In this document: positions 1 through 10,653 of the stretch, one piece after another
Numbering within the stretch: the first letter of the stretch is position 1
Layout: each line of letters opens with the position of its first letter
Assembly: GCA_946800325.1 (NCBI GenBank)
Contig: OX326960.1
Location: forward strand, 50,959,355-51,023,354
Direction of reading: 5' to 3'
Length of the DNA stretch: 64,000 nucleotides
From: Luzula sylvatica
Lineage: Eukaryota > Streptophyta > Magnoliopsida > Poales > Juncaceae
The notes under the pieces: generated by a model
The model's input: only the letters and a program-made list of their open reading frames with translations
Database searches by the model: none
Told to the model about the DNA's origin: nothing
Position numbers and translations under genes: made by a program

Positions 1-1413
1 ATGGGTTTTGCACCAATAAATCTCCCCAAATTGCACTCCACATTTTCGATTGTTTGTTAATTCAAATTTCAATTAACAGTTAATTCAAAGTTAATTACCG
101 GTTAATACAATTGTATCAAAATTACTAATTTTAATTACCGGTTAATACAATTCATTTTTTTTTGAAGTTTGTTATATAACTCCAAAACTAATTATATACT
201 TATTTAACACACTCATATGTATTAAATCAAATTTATTTATTTATATTTATATAATTAACATTAATATAATATTACATAACAAAATATCATCTCGTCATGA
301 TAATGCAACGAGAAGATTGCAAGGACTTTCTATCACCACTCATCAATGAATTGTTTATTTCTGATGCTACTTTCCAGAATTTTGATGGATTGATTAGGAC
401 ATTTTATTGACTATTAGTCTGTTATGACTTCTCTACTAATGTATTTGACCGATAACAATTAGTTTTGATGGTGCATCACCTAACATTTACACAAACTTTT
501 TTTTTTTTTTTGATTTTAACATTTACACAAACTTGCTACAAAGTCAGGCATTCCAAATGTAACTTTGCTTCCCCCTTGGTAAATGCTAAATTTACTATTA
601 TAGCCTTTAAAAAAATTTCACTTCTCATGCACATGAAAATAAATCACCAATTTACCCAAATTTCTTATTTTCATTCATTTATGGACGACCTCATAGTATT
701 ATATTATTGTAATTATTCAATCACTAAATTATGTATGACAAAATTTTAAGTATTTGATTAACCATTTTTTTTTTTATAATTATGAATTCTAAGTTCACCT
801 AACTTTGCAATTTTAAAGTATCATCATATCTTCCGTCAATAATCATCTTTCGATTAGGTTCAAATTAAACCGACTAATTGTTTATAATTTGACATGAATT
901 TATAAGATTAAAGGACAAATATACAGATGAAAAAGAAATTTTGCAAGACATATATGAAAGGATGTTCATATTTTTAAAACTATGATTTTGAAAACGATAC
1001 ATGATGTATGAAGTCATTTTTAGCTATATATATTTTTCAATACTAATAATAAAGAAAGAGAATAAATTATCTACTAAAACACAAATAATCATCGATTTTG
1101 TTGTTTGATAAAGGGATTATATATGGCGAGCCTCAAACAAAGAAAAGTTTTGACAATTCGTCAATCGAGAAGGGTAAATGAAGATTAATTAGATTAATTA
1201 ACACTCAAATCAATACTTAATTAGTTTGATTAAATTAAAAAATCTAATTAATCCAATTAAATTTGACGCAACATGATATTTTTCTGATTTACGGAGACAT
1301 AATATATTTATCTTTTGATAAATCATCTCTTCTTTTTACCTATTCATATTTTAATTTTAATGAAGTTATTATTTGACAATTCACCAAGTAGGAATATTAG
1401 TATCGTTCAATAC
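1..1413 (-). other. Intron 1 of the first CRK gene (partial)
   Basis: AT-rich non-coding DNA directly 3' (minus strand) of the splice donor at 1413/1412. Much of it aligns by eye with intron 1 of the second CRK gene: bases about 465-900 match about 51890-52290, and 985-1400 match about 53460-53725. It lacks the Helitron-like insertion and the long TA run found in the other copy, so it serves as the empty-site reference. No gene is seen in it. Confidence 0.75.
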
Positions 1414-2251
1414 CTGTGATTGGTGTATTTACCACCGGAGGCAGGGTGGAAGCCGGAGCCGGAGCAATCACCTCTGGAGCTTTAAGAGCCAAAATGGGCC
1501 TCCCTTGATAAAACGGATATATCTCATACCTAACGTTACACAACACCGCGAGAACTCTCCCTCCTCGTTTCCCACTGGCTGTGGTTGCGAGCTCGCCAAT
1601 CAACGAACTCAAGCAAGACGCGCAATCCGACCCAGACAAGTTAGGCGTGCACTGTACCAACCCATACAACACCGGTACGGGCGTACTCGTATTCATTTCG
1701 GCCGTACCGAACTTTTTTGAGTTATTGAAAGCAGCGTAGTTAGAAGTGGTGTTCATGAGATTGTGTACTTGATTACTGAACAACTCGATCGATCCAGCAA
1801 TGGTCTGGCTGTTTATCATCATGATTTGTTGTGAGTTATCCGTCGAGCCGAGAAACTGCTGATCGGAGTAGCGCAATAAACAAGAATCATACCAAATAAT
1901 TCCTTCTCTGTTGTACGAACATAGATTTTGCACATCTCGCGAGGCTTGAGAAACGCAAGAAGAGCAAGCAGATGAATTGACGTCTCCGCGGCAGAGAACT
2001 AAGCCTGAAATTTGATTTGGGACGGAGCCCACCATGCCAGAAGCGAACCCGAAGTTTTTCGAATTGGTTGTGTTTGTTGTGAGAGAACCCAAAAGAGTGT
2101 TGAGATTCGATTGGTATGTACTATTAGCAGCGAACTTCGTGGTGCCGCAAATTTGGTATAGGACAGCATCGGCGCTGGCTGTTGGTGGGCAGAAACAGAG
2201 GACGAGGAGAAGAGTGGAGAAGGAAACGAAGTGAAGATGAGGGAATTGCAT
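1414..2251 (-). CDS. Cysteine-rich receptor-like kinase, exon 1 (signal peptide plus two DUF26 domains), partial gene
   Basis: Extracellular part of a DUF26 receptor-like kinase, a plant family of plasma-membrane kinases linked to stress and immune signalling. From the ATG at 2251, residues 1-27 form a signal peptide (hydrophobic core LLLVLCF, small residues TASA before the likely cleavage site). Two DUF26 signatures C-X8-C-X2-C occur at residues 87-99 (CRGDVNSSACSSC) and 201-213 (CTPNLSGSDCASC). A proline-rich juxtamembrane linker follows. The exon ends in phase 1 at CAG|GTATTG (1414/1413), exactly where the second CRK gene splices into its transmembrane exon. The transmembrane and kinase exons would lie left of base 1, so the fate of the gene cannot be judged. 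A secreted DUF26-only protein is the alternative, but the matched donor site argues for a kinase. Confidence 0.88.
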
Positions 2252-2345
2252 GGTGAGAGAGAGAGAGAGTGTTCAAGGCTGGAGCATTTGCGAGAGCAAG
2301 GAGTAGTGTTCTTATGGAGAGAGGAGGAGACGGAATAATGAATAA

Positions 2346-2381
2346 TTGACTAAAATTAATAAACCCAGTCAAAGCCACGTG
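2346..2381. promoter_or_regulatory. Upstream W-boxes and G-box of the first CRK gene
   Basis: About 100 bp upstream of the minus-strand ATG there is TTGACT at 2346-2351, its reverse complement AGTCAA at 2367-2372, and CACGTG at 2376-2381. TTGACY is the WRKY-binding W-box and CACGTG the bZIP/bHLH G-box. The inverted W-box pair also occurs at the same place in front of the second CRK gene (54695-54736), though the G-box does not. WRKY control of CRK genes is known in Arabidopsis; here it is inferred from motifs. Confidence 0.5.
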
Positions 2382-2399
2382 GAGTGTGGCCTATACAAT

Positions 2400-3630
2400 A
2401 GTGCTGTTTGGATGTCGGATAGTTGGGATATCTCCTAATCTATTGCCAAACAAGCGTGTAAATATTTGGGATATAGTGGATATAGAGCTATCTCACATTT
2501 AATCTCATGCTGTATGACAATGTTATTCTCACTTTAACTTTTACCTTGTATTTTTTATTCATTTCTTTCCATCAATTTCTCTTTCCACGTGAACCCTCTT
2601 TCTTCCCCATCTATCTTCATCTCCACAACTCTTATATTTCTTGATCTTTTCAATATCATATTATTTCTTGAACTTTAAAATAAATTGCATCATAATTTTA
2701 TTCGTTTCTCTCTCTCTCGTTTAAGATCGCCATTGTAGGGGCTTAAATTGTTTCCGATTTTTTACTGGAACAACTCTTTAACAAAAATTTAGAAAAGAAA
2801 ATGTTGTTTTGTTCATGTCTATTTCAATGAGGTGGTTTGAATCCGGTTCCGATTAGAAACTTTACTTAGTTTTATGAACTGAATCAACATTGATATGAAT
2901 GCACTAAACTAGAAAAAAAAAAGACAAAAAAAAAATGACCAATGAAAAATCTGGACACAAAAAATACATGAACCCATGAGCCTGTCCATTGTTGTTTCGT
3001 AGTTTCTTAGATAACTTTCAAAAATTTAGGAGGCTGCATTTTACAGTTGTTTGTTTTATATGTTAATTGCACTGTTAAAATTCTTAATTAATTCAGATTT
3101 ATGATTTCCTTTAAAAAAAAGTGGGATTTATGAGATTTTTATGAAATTTCTTATTTTAATAAATTTTACAATTGCATTATTTTAATTTTTGTATGTATTA
3201 GAGTGAGTGCAATATTAACAACCACAAAACAAATTATAGAATTCAGGACAACAAATTACAATTTTTTGTATTTTTTAATATTTTTTCAATAATTAATTAT
3301 TTCGATAACAATTAATATATAATTTATTATAATATTTAACAAATTCGAAATACATCAATGTCTTAATTTCGATTTACATTTTGTATAACTAACTGTATAC
3401 AATATTGATATAGTTTTGTTTTACTTTATTAATATAGTTTCATTTTAATCAATACTTCCATTTAACATATTAATAATAAGAGGGCATTTTGGTATTCTCA
3501 AAGTATCTCACTATTAAATTCAATGTTGTTCCAGATTTTATTTTTTATACTTCGCCAAACATCGTTCCAAATTGAAGGCTTAACATGGAATAACTTGCTA
3601 TCTCTAAAAAAAAGTTGTGTCCACCTTAAC
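2400..3630. other. AT-rich intergenic DNA
   Basis: Homology to the upstream region of the second CRK gene stops near 2395. The remainder is low-complexity AT-rich DNA without a convincing reading frame, RNA gene or terminal repeat. GTTTGG near 2407 and CCAAAC near 3554 could be remains of a MITE, but no target duplication is visible. Confidence 0.5.
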
Positions 3631-3639
3631 TTGGAGTAA

Positions 3640-4356
3640 CTTCCATCATGCTTTCACCGTTCTTCCACTCCATAAACACGTGTGTCCCATTCCCACACGA
3701 CTCGACACCGTCAAGAATACGTACTCCTCCTTTTGGATAAACCGGAATAATTTCGATAAAATCCTAGCCTTCTGTTGTGATCACAAACGAAAACCAAAAG
3801 TATGGTTCTTCTATCCGTATCCATCGTGAGTTATCGTCTATCGGTTACGCACTTCTATGCATAGAATATCCGTGTGTAAACTTGCTTAATCTCGATTGGA
3901 GAATCTCTAATGTAGAAAAATAATTTTTCTCCTATTCTCTCTTTCTCTCTTTCATGTTTAATTCACACCTATGAGGGTGATATCCAACTATTGGATGTGA
4001 TGTATTGACTGGTTCAATTGAATTAGATTACATAGAAGAGAGAGAGAAAATATATATATAAGACAACCAAGTGGTGCAAACTAATGACATGAATCTGAAC
4101 AGCTTCCGTTCGAACGGATGATCAGTCCGTTCGAACTAAAGAAGTTTTGTCACTTGAGTATATAATCTAATTAACACTCGACTCCTTCCGTTCCAACGGA
4201 TTAATCATTTCGTTCGAACGAAAGAGTTAATGTCAGAAATACTTGTATAATCTTATTATACATTCAGATTATATTTCGTTCGAAGGGAACATCTTATGTT
4301 TGTTACTTGTGTACAATCTCATTGTACACTCCCATGAACACATACGTTCATTTTGT
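3640..4356 (-). mobile_element. Decayed LTR fragment of a Copia-type element (LTR-a)
   Basis: Bases 3640-3960 are the inverted counterpart of 48204-48460 plus 47215-47260 in the Copia-3 LTR: the same CGACACCGT, TAACTCACGG and TAAGCAAGTTTA blocks occur in reverse. A TATATATATA stretch near 4050-4065 read on the minus strand could be its TATA box. Two pairs of CCGT-N4-ACGG-type palindromes (4106-4240) lie upstream of it, as in the other LTRs of the window. The outer ends are not resolved. Confidence 0.5.
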
Positions 4357-5010
4357 TGGGAAATAGATGGCCCCACGCTCCACGCAGCGGAAGAGGGACG
4401 CGGAGCCTTTTCCCTAATTCCGAGGACCCCGTCATCGATTCCAAATGTGCGAATCATGGAAGAAATAATATACAACCATACCGCATCAGTTTGATGGTGG
4501 ACGAAGGGTTGTCGCTCTTATTATTGCTTCTTCTTCTCCACTCCGGCCTTTTTTGTGCGTCCCACGTCACATGTCTCGACACCGTCGTGCTTTCCATTGT
4601 GTTCCTTGCCCCAGCAACACGTGCGTCCCATACCATATGACTCGACACCGTCTCAAACACGTTCTCCTTCTTGTGGGTAAAACGAACACGTTAGGTGTGC
4701 TCGAACCGGCACCACCCTCTATCGTATCCACACGCGACTCGTTCAGACTGGACGTGAAGACCTCCGATGCTAGTCGGATCCTTTCTCCCTTCAAAAAATC
4801 TGCTGCTACCTCTTGTTTTCTTCTCAAGAAAATAGGTTGACGGCTAGGGTTTCTCTCTTTCTCTCTATTATGAATATTGAGGATGAAAACCACTAAAAAA
4901 ATAGATTAGCTTACCTTTATGAGGAGATAGGTGGGTACTTATAATCAGATGACAACCTTACGTTTTCCAAATCTTTCATTTCTCCAAATGAATTAATTAT
5001 GATTATTAAT
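4357..5010 (-). mobile_element. Copia-type LTR, minus orientation (LTR-b), right end approximate
   Basis: The left end TGTTGGGAAATAG at 4357 followed by a GC-rich block with CGCAGCGG matches the left end of the Copia-1 LTR at 7742 (TGTTGGGTATTCC, then GCGCAGCGG). It is plausibly the 3' LTR of Copia-2, whose 3' non-coding region begins to its right. The right boundary near 5010 is a guess: I see no clean polypurine tract there. Confidence 0.45.
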
Positions 5011-6130
5011 CCCATGTATCCATACATGCATGTAGCATCTAGTGCTTACAACTCTTCATCTTGATCTGATTTTCTGTGTCCAATCCAAGCTTGTCTTTGT
5101 GTGTGACCCTATATGTTTATTTAATGTTGGCAGCGTATTAAATATCCATTTAACTATACAAATTATAATTGGCCTCTAGCAAAGCATTATGACTACCCAA
5201 GTTAAATAAATAATTTGTGATCATCATCTATTTATCAAATAGATAAATTACTAGCTCTCTTGTTAATATGATATATGTTGATAAAATGCATGGTGAAATG
5301 TCATCCTTTCTAAATCAACTTAACTCTTTGCCGATCTAGAATTAGATTGAATATTCAATTAATATTAACAACACATGTTAATCTTATTGAGTGTGACCAT
5401 GCATTTCCTTCAATCCTAATCCATCAGGGGGCCCTGAGAGATATCTCTTTCAATCATGAAAGGAACAACTTCCATCTTGGCTATTCACATCCTCTATCAT
5501 GCTTCATGTGATACTCAATGATGATCTTGATTACCCGTTTAAAGATAACAAAGAAACATATCTAAGCATCACAATTCACATATGAAAAATTCAATGATAA
5601 CCTCAGGTCAAAGAACTAATTGTATTTGTTTATGAGAATATATATAATGACAATAACCATGTATATTCTCTTAAGTTGGCCAGTCCAATATGTATTCTCT
5701 AATACATATCTACATTCCATATTTGACATCATTACATCTCTATATATTTCCATGTCCATGATCAGTAAAAACATAATCGTCTCATATGCGAATATACTAT
5801 TGTACACATATATTATATTTCCTTAGACATGTATATCTCCATATACATCATATATATGATCAGGGACATTTAGAATCGTATTACGTTCATTTTACAGTTT
5901 TATTATCATAATCACATATTATGATGATGTACAAACTAGTGATACAATTCATGGCTTATTCACATATTACTAAATACGTTAAATAACTAGTACACGTATT
6001 AAATGAAACTTTAATCAAATATATAATATTAGATTAACAACACATAAATAATAACTGTCATTTGTTTACATACAAGCTAAATAATTTAGCCTAGGGCATT
6101 ATTTCCTTCAGTCTCCCACTTGCACTAGGA
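5011..6130 (-). other. Copia-2 long 3' non-coding region
   Basis: Minus-strand post-pol DNA. It shares ordered blocks with the same region of Copia-1 (8603-9309), Copia-3 (46330-46925) and Copia-4 (62475-63773), such as GAGAGATATCTC near 5438 and TACTCAATGATGA near 5512. At 6103-6130 it contains GCAAGTGGGAGAC next to TTATGCCCTAGG, a purine-rich block also found just after pol in Copia-4. No open frame of note. Confidence 0.6.
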
Positions 6131-7741
6131 TGAACTGATAATAATACACACTCTAACTCTCCTCTCTGAGGTTATCCAAACCAATATCTCTAGCATGACG
6201 ATCATGTTTCGCTATCAAGAGCGGCTTAGTAAACGGGTCGGCTATATTATCATCAGTTGGAATTTTGCACACATTCACGTCTCCCCTCTCTATCATCTCT
6301 CGAATAAGATGGAAACGCCGAAGTATGTGTTTGGATATATGGTGTGACCTTGGCTCCCTGGATTGCGCGATTGCTCCATTGTTATCACAAAAGAGAGTCG
6401 CATGGTCCAACACACTGGGAACTACACCTAGTTATGTCACAAATTTCTTGATCCAAACAGCTTCCTTAGCTGCTTCTGAAGCTGCTATATACTCCGCTTC
6501 CATTGTAGAATCTGTGACAGTTTGTTGTTTGGAACTTTTTCAAACAACTGCTCCTCCATTCAAACATAATACATATCCACTTTGCGATCTAAAATCATCG
6601 ATGCAGGTTTGAAAGCTAGCATCGGTATAACCCTTTATCACTAGCTCACTTTCCAAACCTCCATAGATTAAGAATACATCTTTAGTCCTTCGCAAGTACT
6701 TAAGAATATTCTTAACAACTATTGAGTGACCTTCAACTGGATCTGATTGGTATCTACTTGTTACACTTAATGCATATGACACATCAGGTCTAGTACATAT
6801 CATGGCGTACATAATAGATCCGATTGTTGAAGCATATGGTACTCTATTCATGCGTTCTCGTTCATCTCTCGGGGTCGAACATTGAGACATATGTAACGAG
6901 ATGGCATGCGACATTGGCAAGGATCCTCTCTTGGAATCTTGCATGTTGAACCTTTTCAATACCTTGTCAATTTATGTACTTTGACTTAGACCTAGAAGCT
7001 TTCTTGATCTATCTCTATAGATCTTTACGCCTAATATATAAGCTACTTCTCCTAGGTCTTTCATTGCAAATTGATTCCCTAAATATTTCTTAACACTTAA
7101 TATCATATGTATATATCATTGCCAATGAGCAATATGTCATCTACATAAAGAACTAAGAATACATGTGCGCTCTCACTGAATTTCTTGTATACACAAGTTT
7201 CTTCCACATTCTTGATGAACCCATAATCCTTGATTACGTCATCAAAACGAAGATTCCAACTTCGAGATGCCTGATTCAAACCATAAATAGACTTTTGAAG
7301 CTTGCATACTTTCTTAGAATTCTTTGGATCGACAAAACCCTTGGGTTACATCATGTATACATCCTCGGTTAAGTTTCCGTTAAGGAAAGCAGTTTTGACA
7401 TCCATTTGCCATATCTCATAGTCATAATATGCAGTTATGGCAAGTAGAATTCTTATAGACTTAAGCATGGCCACAGATAAAAACGTTTCATCATAGTCTA
7501 TGCCATCAGTTTGCTTGAAACCTTTCACCACGTGCCGTGCTTTGTAAGTATTCACTTTACCATCCATGTCAGTTTTCTTCTTGAAAACACACTTGCACCC
7601 AATGGTCTTTAATCCTTCAGGTAGATAAACCAAGTTCCAAACTTGATTTCATACATGGATTGTATCTCGACACTCATGGCACCATGCTATTTCTGCGAAT
7701 CGTCACTCATCATAGCCTCTACGTAGGATGTTGGTTCATAA
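6131..7741 (-). pseudogene. Copia-2 pol, 3' part: reverse transcriptase and RNase H (decayed)
   Basis: Minus-strand remains of a Ty1/Copia polyprotein. From right to left: reverse transcriptase N-terminal half (7633-7346, with KARHVVKGFKQ and QMDVKTAFLNGNL), reverse transcriptase end and connection (6959-6540, with ARPD-like CTRPDVSYAL and GYTDASFQTC), then RNase H (6413-6153, with LFCDNNGAIAQS and IPTDDNIADPFTK). Frameshifts and stops separate the pieces, and the YVDD segment near 7140 is broken. At 7741 the frame is cut by Copia-1 and resumes at 38076: the two sides join at the TSD CATAA and the reading continues in the expected family order. Not functional. Confidence 0.85.
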
Positions 7742-8602
7742 TGTTGGGTATTCCACCCTGCCCCGGGCCCGCGCAGCGCATATGTAGGCCCGGTCCGGTT
7801 CCCCGATTCCCGAGATCACGCCATGACTTCGACGGGTACGATGCAAATAAGAAGATTAGATTCAGACCAGTGCAAAATTGATTGCACACGAAGGGTTGAT
7901 TGCTATTCTTCTTTTCCGTGTCACGTTGGTGACAATCCGCACGTCCCACACCACGCGTCTTTCACCGTTCTCTCTTTTTACCGGTGATTGTTTGATTATC
8001 TATACCGGAAAACACCATTTCACGGTTTCTCTCTTTTTACACCCTTTCTCTCCCTAGAAAGTTGTCTTACAATTCTCTGGAATATTCTGAATTAATTAAC
8101 TGAAGTGAACCACACCAGATGAGAGAGAATTATCCTATTTATTTCACATAGGATTAGGATGGGCCAAAAGACATGTATATCCAATATACACTCTTTCACA
8201 CAGAAAGTTGCATGTATCTGTCCAGTATTCTGTCCATACTAAATTGGTAAATTCCTCTGACAGAAAATACACCAACACGAAAGTTGTAGATAATATTATT
8301 ATCTACACGATCCAATTTGGCCCGGCCCAATTGGAGTTCGTATGCAAAAGTTATGACTGTTTTACTAACTGTATGTCAAACTGTTGCACCCTTTCGGTAT
8401 TTCATATAAACGACACTAATACTTCGTTCATATGAAATATATTTCTATATGAAGGTTGTAGATAATATTGTTATCTATCTAACCCAATTTGAACCAGTCA
8501 AATTGGATTTTCCTACTGAAAGATATGACCACGAATGTACGCTTATATTCGTTTATCCTTGTGTACACTTTTACGGTTGATCCTGAAACTGTATTTCCTT
8601 CA
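7742..8602 (-). repeat. Copia-1 3' LTR
   Basis: 861-bp LTR with ends TGTTGGG...CCTTCA on the plus strand, matching 37058-38070 closely. It lacks about 150 bp present in the 5' LTR at about 37285-37440. A TATTTATTTCACATAGG block (near 8135) is in the promoter position. Unlike most LTRs here it has no CGT-N4-ACG array. Confidence 0.85.
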
Positions 8603-9309
8603 GTCTCCCACTCAATTTCAGATCTACCTAAAAGGTACTCATGCATATCCAATATGCACGATTTTAGAGAATATAGCTCGCGTATCATATACGAAGCTAC
8701 GCACATCTTATGTGCCAACTTTATAATCAAGCCCGACTTAGTACGACTCGTTGTGTGACCAAGTAGGTTCGGTTAACGATGGCAGTAGGCTGTTTCCATA
8801 GCACTACAATCACATGAGCGGGATCTAGTCACTCCATCATGGCTACCCATGTTAACACGAAGAATGATTGTGATCATTGTGCCTATCTCGAATAGCGGTC
8901 ATTAGTTCTCTTGTTAGCGATATCCGTTAATCAAAAGGCATGGTGGTAGTCATCCTTATATTTTGATTAACTATACTTATTCCTCGTTTCCGAACTGATT
9001 TAACAAATTCAATCGATATTAACCATTAATATCATTGACCAAGGCCTTGGTTTTCGTTAATCAATTCATCGAGTGGCCTAAGAGATATCTCTTCCTTTCG
9101 GAATAAACAATTCCTATCTTGGAGACTCACATTGAATTCCGTGTTTCGGACAATACCCAATGATGACCGTTTTAGCTCCCCGTTATGGTGAGCGTAAGAT
9201 CATATCAAAGCATTGTGTTACGCACGTAACGCAATCAATGGTCCCCTCAAGTATGAAGAACCTAATACCATACTCGTCGCAAGTCCATCTATAATGACTA
9301 AACCATGTC
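8603..9309 (-). other. Copia-1 3' non-coding region and polypurine tract
   Basis: GAGTGGGAGAC (minus strand, 8603-8613) directly precedes the LTR. The rest is the conserved post-pol non-coding block also seen in the other Copia copies, with GGGTATTGTCCGAAACACGG (minus strand) near 9140-9165. It is interrupted at 9309 by B1 and continues at 31583. Confidence 0.7.
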
Positions 9310-9605
9310 ATGGTTTTTGGTTCAAATTTCCTGATAGTTTGATTATTTCAAAACACTGTCATTACTAACGTATACATCCAGAAAAGTGCAGGATAACATA
9401 GGTACGATACGAAGATGAAGGAGGGCTTGTGAAGTCTCAAGATGAACAAGACAAGAAGAACACAAGGAAGGCCATTGGAATACATCAAGAATCAAGATGT
9501 TGAAGCCTTCCGTGAGTGGGATGCGCCACAAATAAACCATAGGTAGAAACCTAGTAGATCTCAAGTAAAATCATGTTCAAAATAACAAAGAGTTCAATCA
9601 AGCAT

Positions 9606-9945
9606 GAAGTGCGTTCTGAACGAACTCAAAGTCCGTTCAGAACGGACTTGCCACATATCAAAATATTATCTCTTGATAAGAACCAAAACTGTCACAGGAT
9701 TGTGTGCGTTCGAACGAACAAACATGTTCGTTCGAACGAACATTTATAATCCGTTCACCTACCATTTAAGTGCGTTGAACGGACAATCCTTTCTGTGAAC
9801 ACAAAATTCAATGTATAATTGAGTCCGTTATGAACGGACTTTGTCCGTTCAAACGGACTCACAAATGTACTTGCACGTTATTTCGAAACGGCTAGTACAA
9901 ACTGCAAGTGCGTTCGGAACGAACATTGTGCGTTCGAACGCACTG
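9606..9945. repeat. Palindrome array in U3 of B1 (CGT-N4-ACG, centres mostly TCGA)
   Basis: About eleven short dyads such as GTCCGTTCAGAACGGAC, TGCGTTCGAACGAAC and ATGTTCGTTCGAACGAACAT, mostly arranged in close pairs. The inner CGT...ACG is kept while the flanking base and the four central bases vary. It lies 30-370 bp upstream of the TATA box. Confidence 0.85.
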
Positions 9946-9974
9946 GCAGTTTTCTGAAGGATTTCTATAGAGAG

Positions 9975-9983
9975 TATAAATAG
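9975..9983 (+). promoter_or_regulatory. TATA box of B1 5' LTR
   Basis: TATAAATAG after the palindrome array and before a CT-rich segment. The equivalents are 30986-30994 in the 3' LTR, 22287-22295 in B2 and 45739-45747 in B3. Confidence 0.7.
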
Positions 9984-10568
9984 AATCCTTCTAGGGCTTC
10001 TCTCTCCCACTTCTTCACTTTTCAAACTTTGAAAACCAAAAGAGAGAAAACCTAAGCTTTGATTATCCATATCCATTTATAGCTTGAGAAATCCTCTTTA
10101 GATCGTTGATCTACTTTCCAAATCCTCCACTAATCGTATCCCACTCACGTGACCGATCACGTTGTAGCTCGATTAGTGAAAAATTGTAATAGGCTAGTGC
10201 AACAAATTGTAAAGAGCCTAAGCTATAGATCGATAGAAAGCGTGTAAATCGATCTAGGCGACACCTTGTAATCGAGTGAGCTGGAATTCAATCGAAAGCC
10301 AAAAAGAGGCACAAGGCATTCCCGGAGACGTAGGTACTCGCAAATAATTGAGTCGGTCAATTAAGCGAGTAAAGGGTGAGTTAAAGCTACATAGCAACCA
10401 CCTACCGAACATCGTAGACAAACATCTTGTGTTCAAGTGTTAGTACGGTATCATCTTTATCATCTAAATTATTATTAATTCCGCACCGTAAATTAGGGTA
10501 TCATCTAAAGTAAGTGTACGTTAGATTACCACATTTACCCCCCCTCTAGGTTAGAATTAACCAACAAT

Positions 10569-10580
10569 TGGTATCAGAGC
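10569..10580 (+). other. Primer-binding site of B1
   Basis: TGGTATCAGAGC, complementary to the 3' end of plant initiator-methionine tRNA, two bases after the 5' LTR. This is the usual Copia-type site. Confidence 0.9.
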
Positions 10581-10653
10581 AAGGTACTAACCATCTCTTA
10601 GAATATTAGGGATAACGTGTACTTAAAAGATCTAATGGCCGAACTTAACCCAG

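Larger units (their letters stand above)
9315..10566 (+). repeat. B1 5' LTR
   Basis: Starts TTTTGGTTC (3' copy TGTTGGTTC, so the second base is mutated here) and ends AACCAACA. U3 carries an array of CGT-N4-ACG palindromes at 9606-9945, followed by a TATA box TATAAATAG at 9975-9983. Confidence 0.9.

Noticed and set aside
4269..4893. Overlapping small frames near 4.2-4.9 kb on both strands
   Set aside because: They lie in LTR-derived DNA and mirror each other across frames; no domain or conserved product.
6103..6130. TGAAGGAAATAATGCCC read as an LTR start of Copia-2
   Set aside because: The neighbouring AAGTGGGAGA and TATGCCCTAGG blocks occur after pol in Copia-4 (62528-62560) where the LTR begins 1.2 kb later, so this is an internal post-pol block.
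9343..9564. 73-codon minus-strand frame repeated at 30354-30575
   Set aside because: It lies in the B1 LTR U3 and is duplicated with the LTR. Absent from the B2 LTR; no sign of coding constraint.
10567..10581. TTGGTATCAGAGC as part of a tRNA gene
   Set aside because: Only the 12-13-nt primer-binding complement is present, in the standard position after the LTR; no tRNA body follows. The same applies at 22868, 57105 and 37045.
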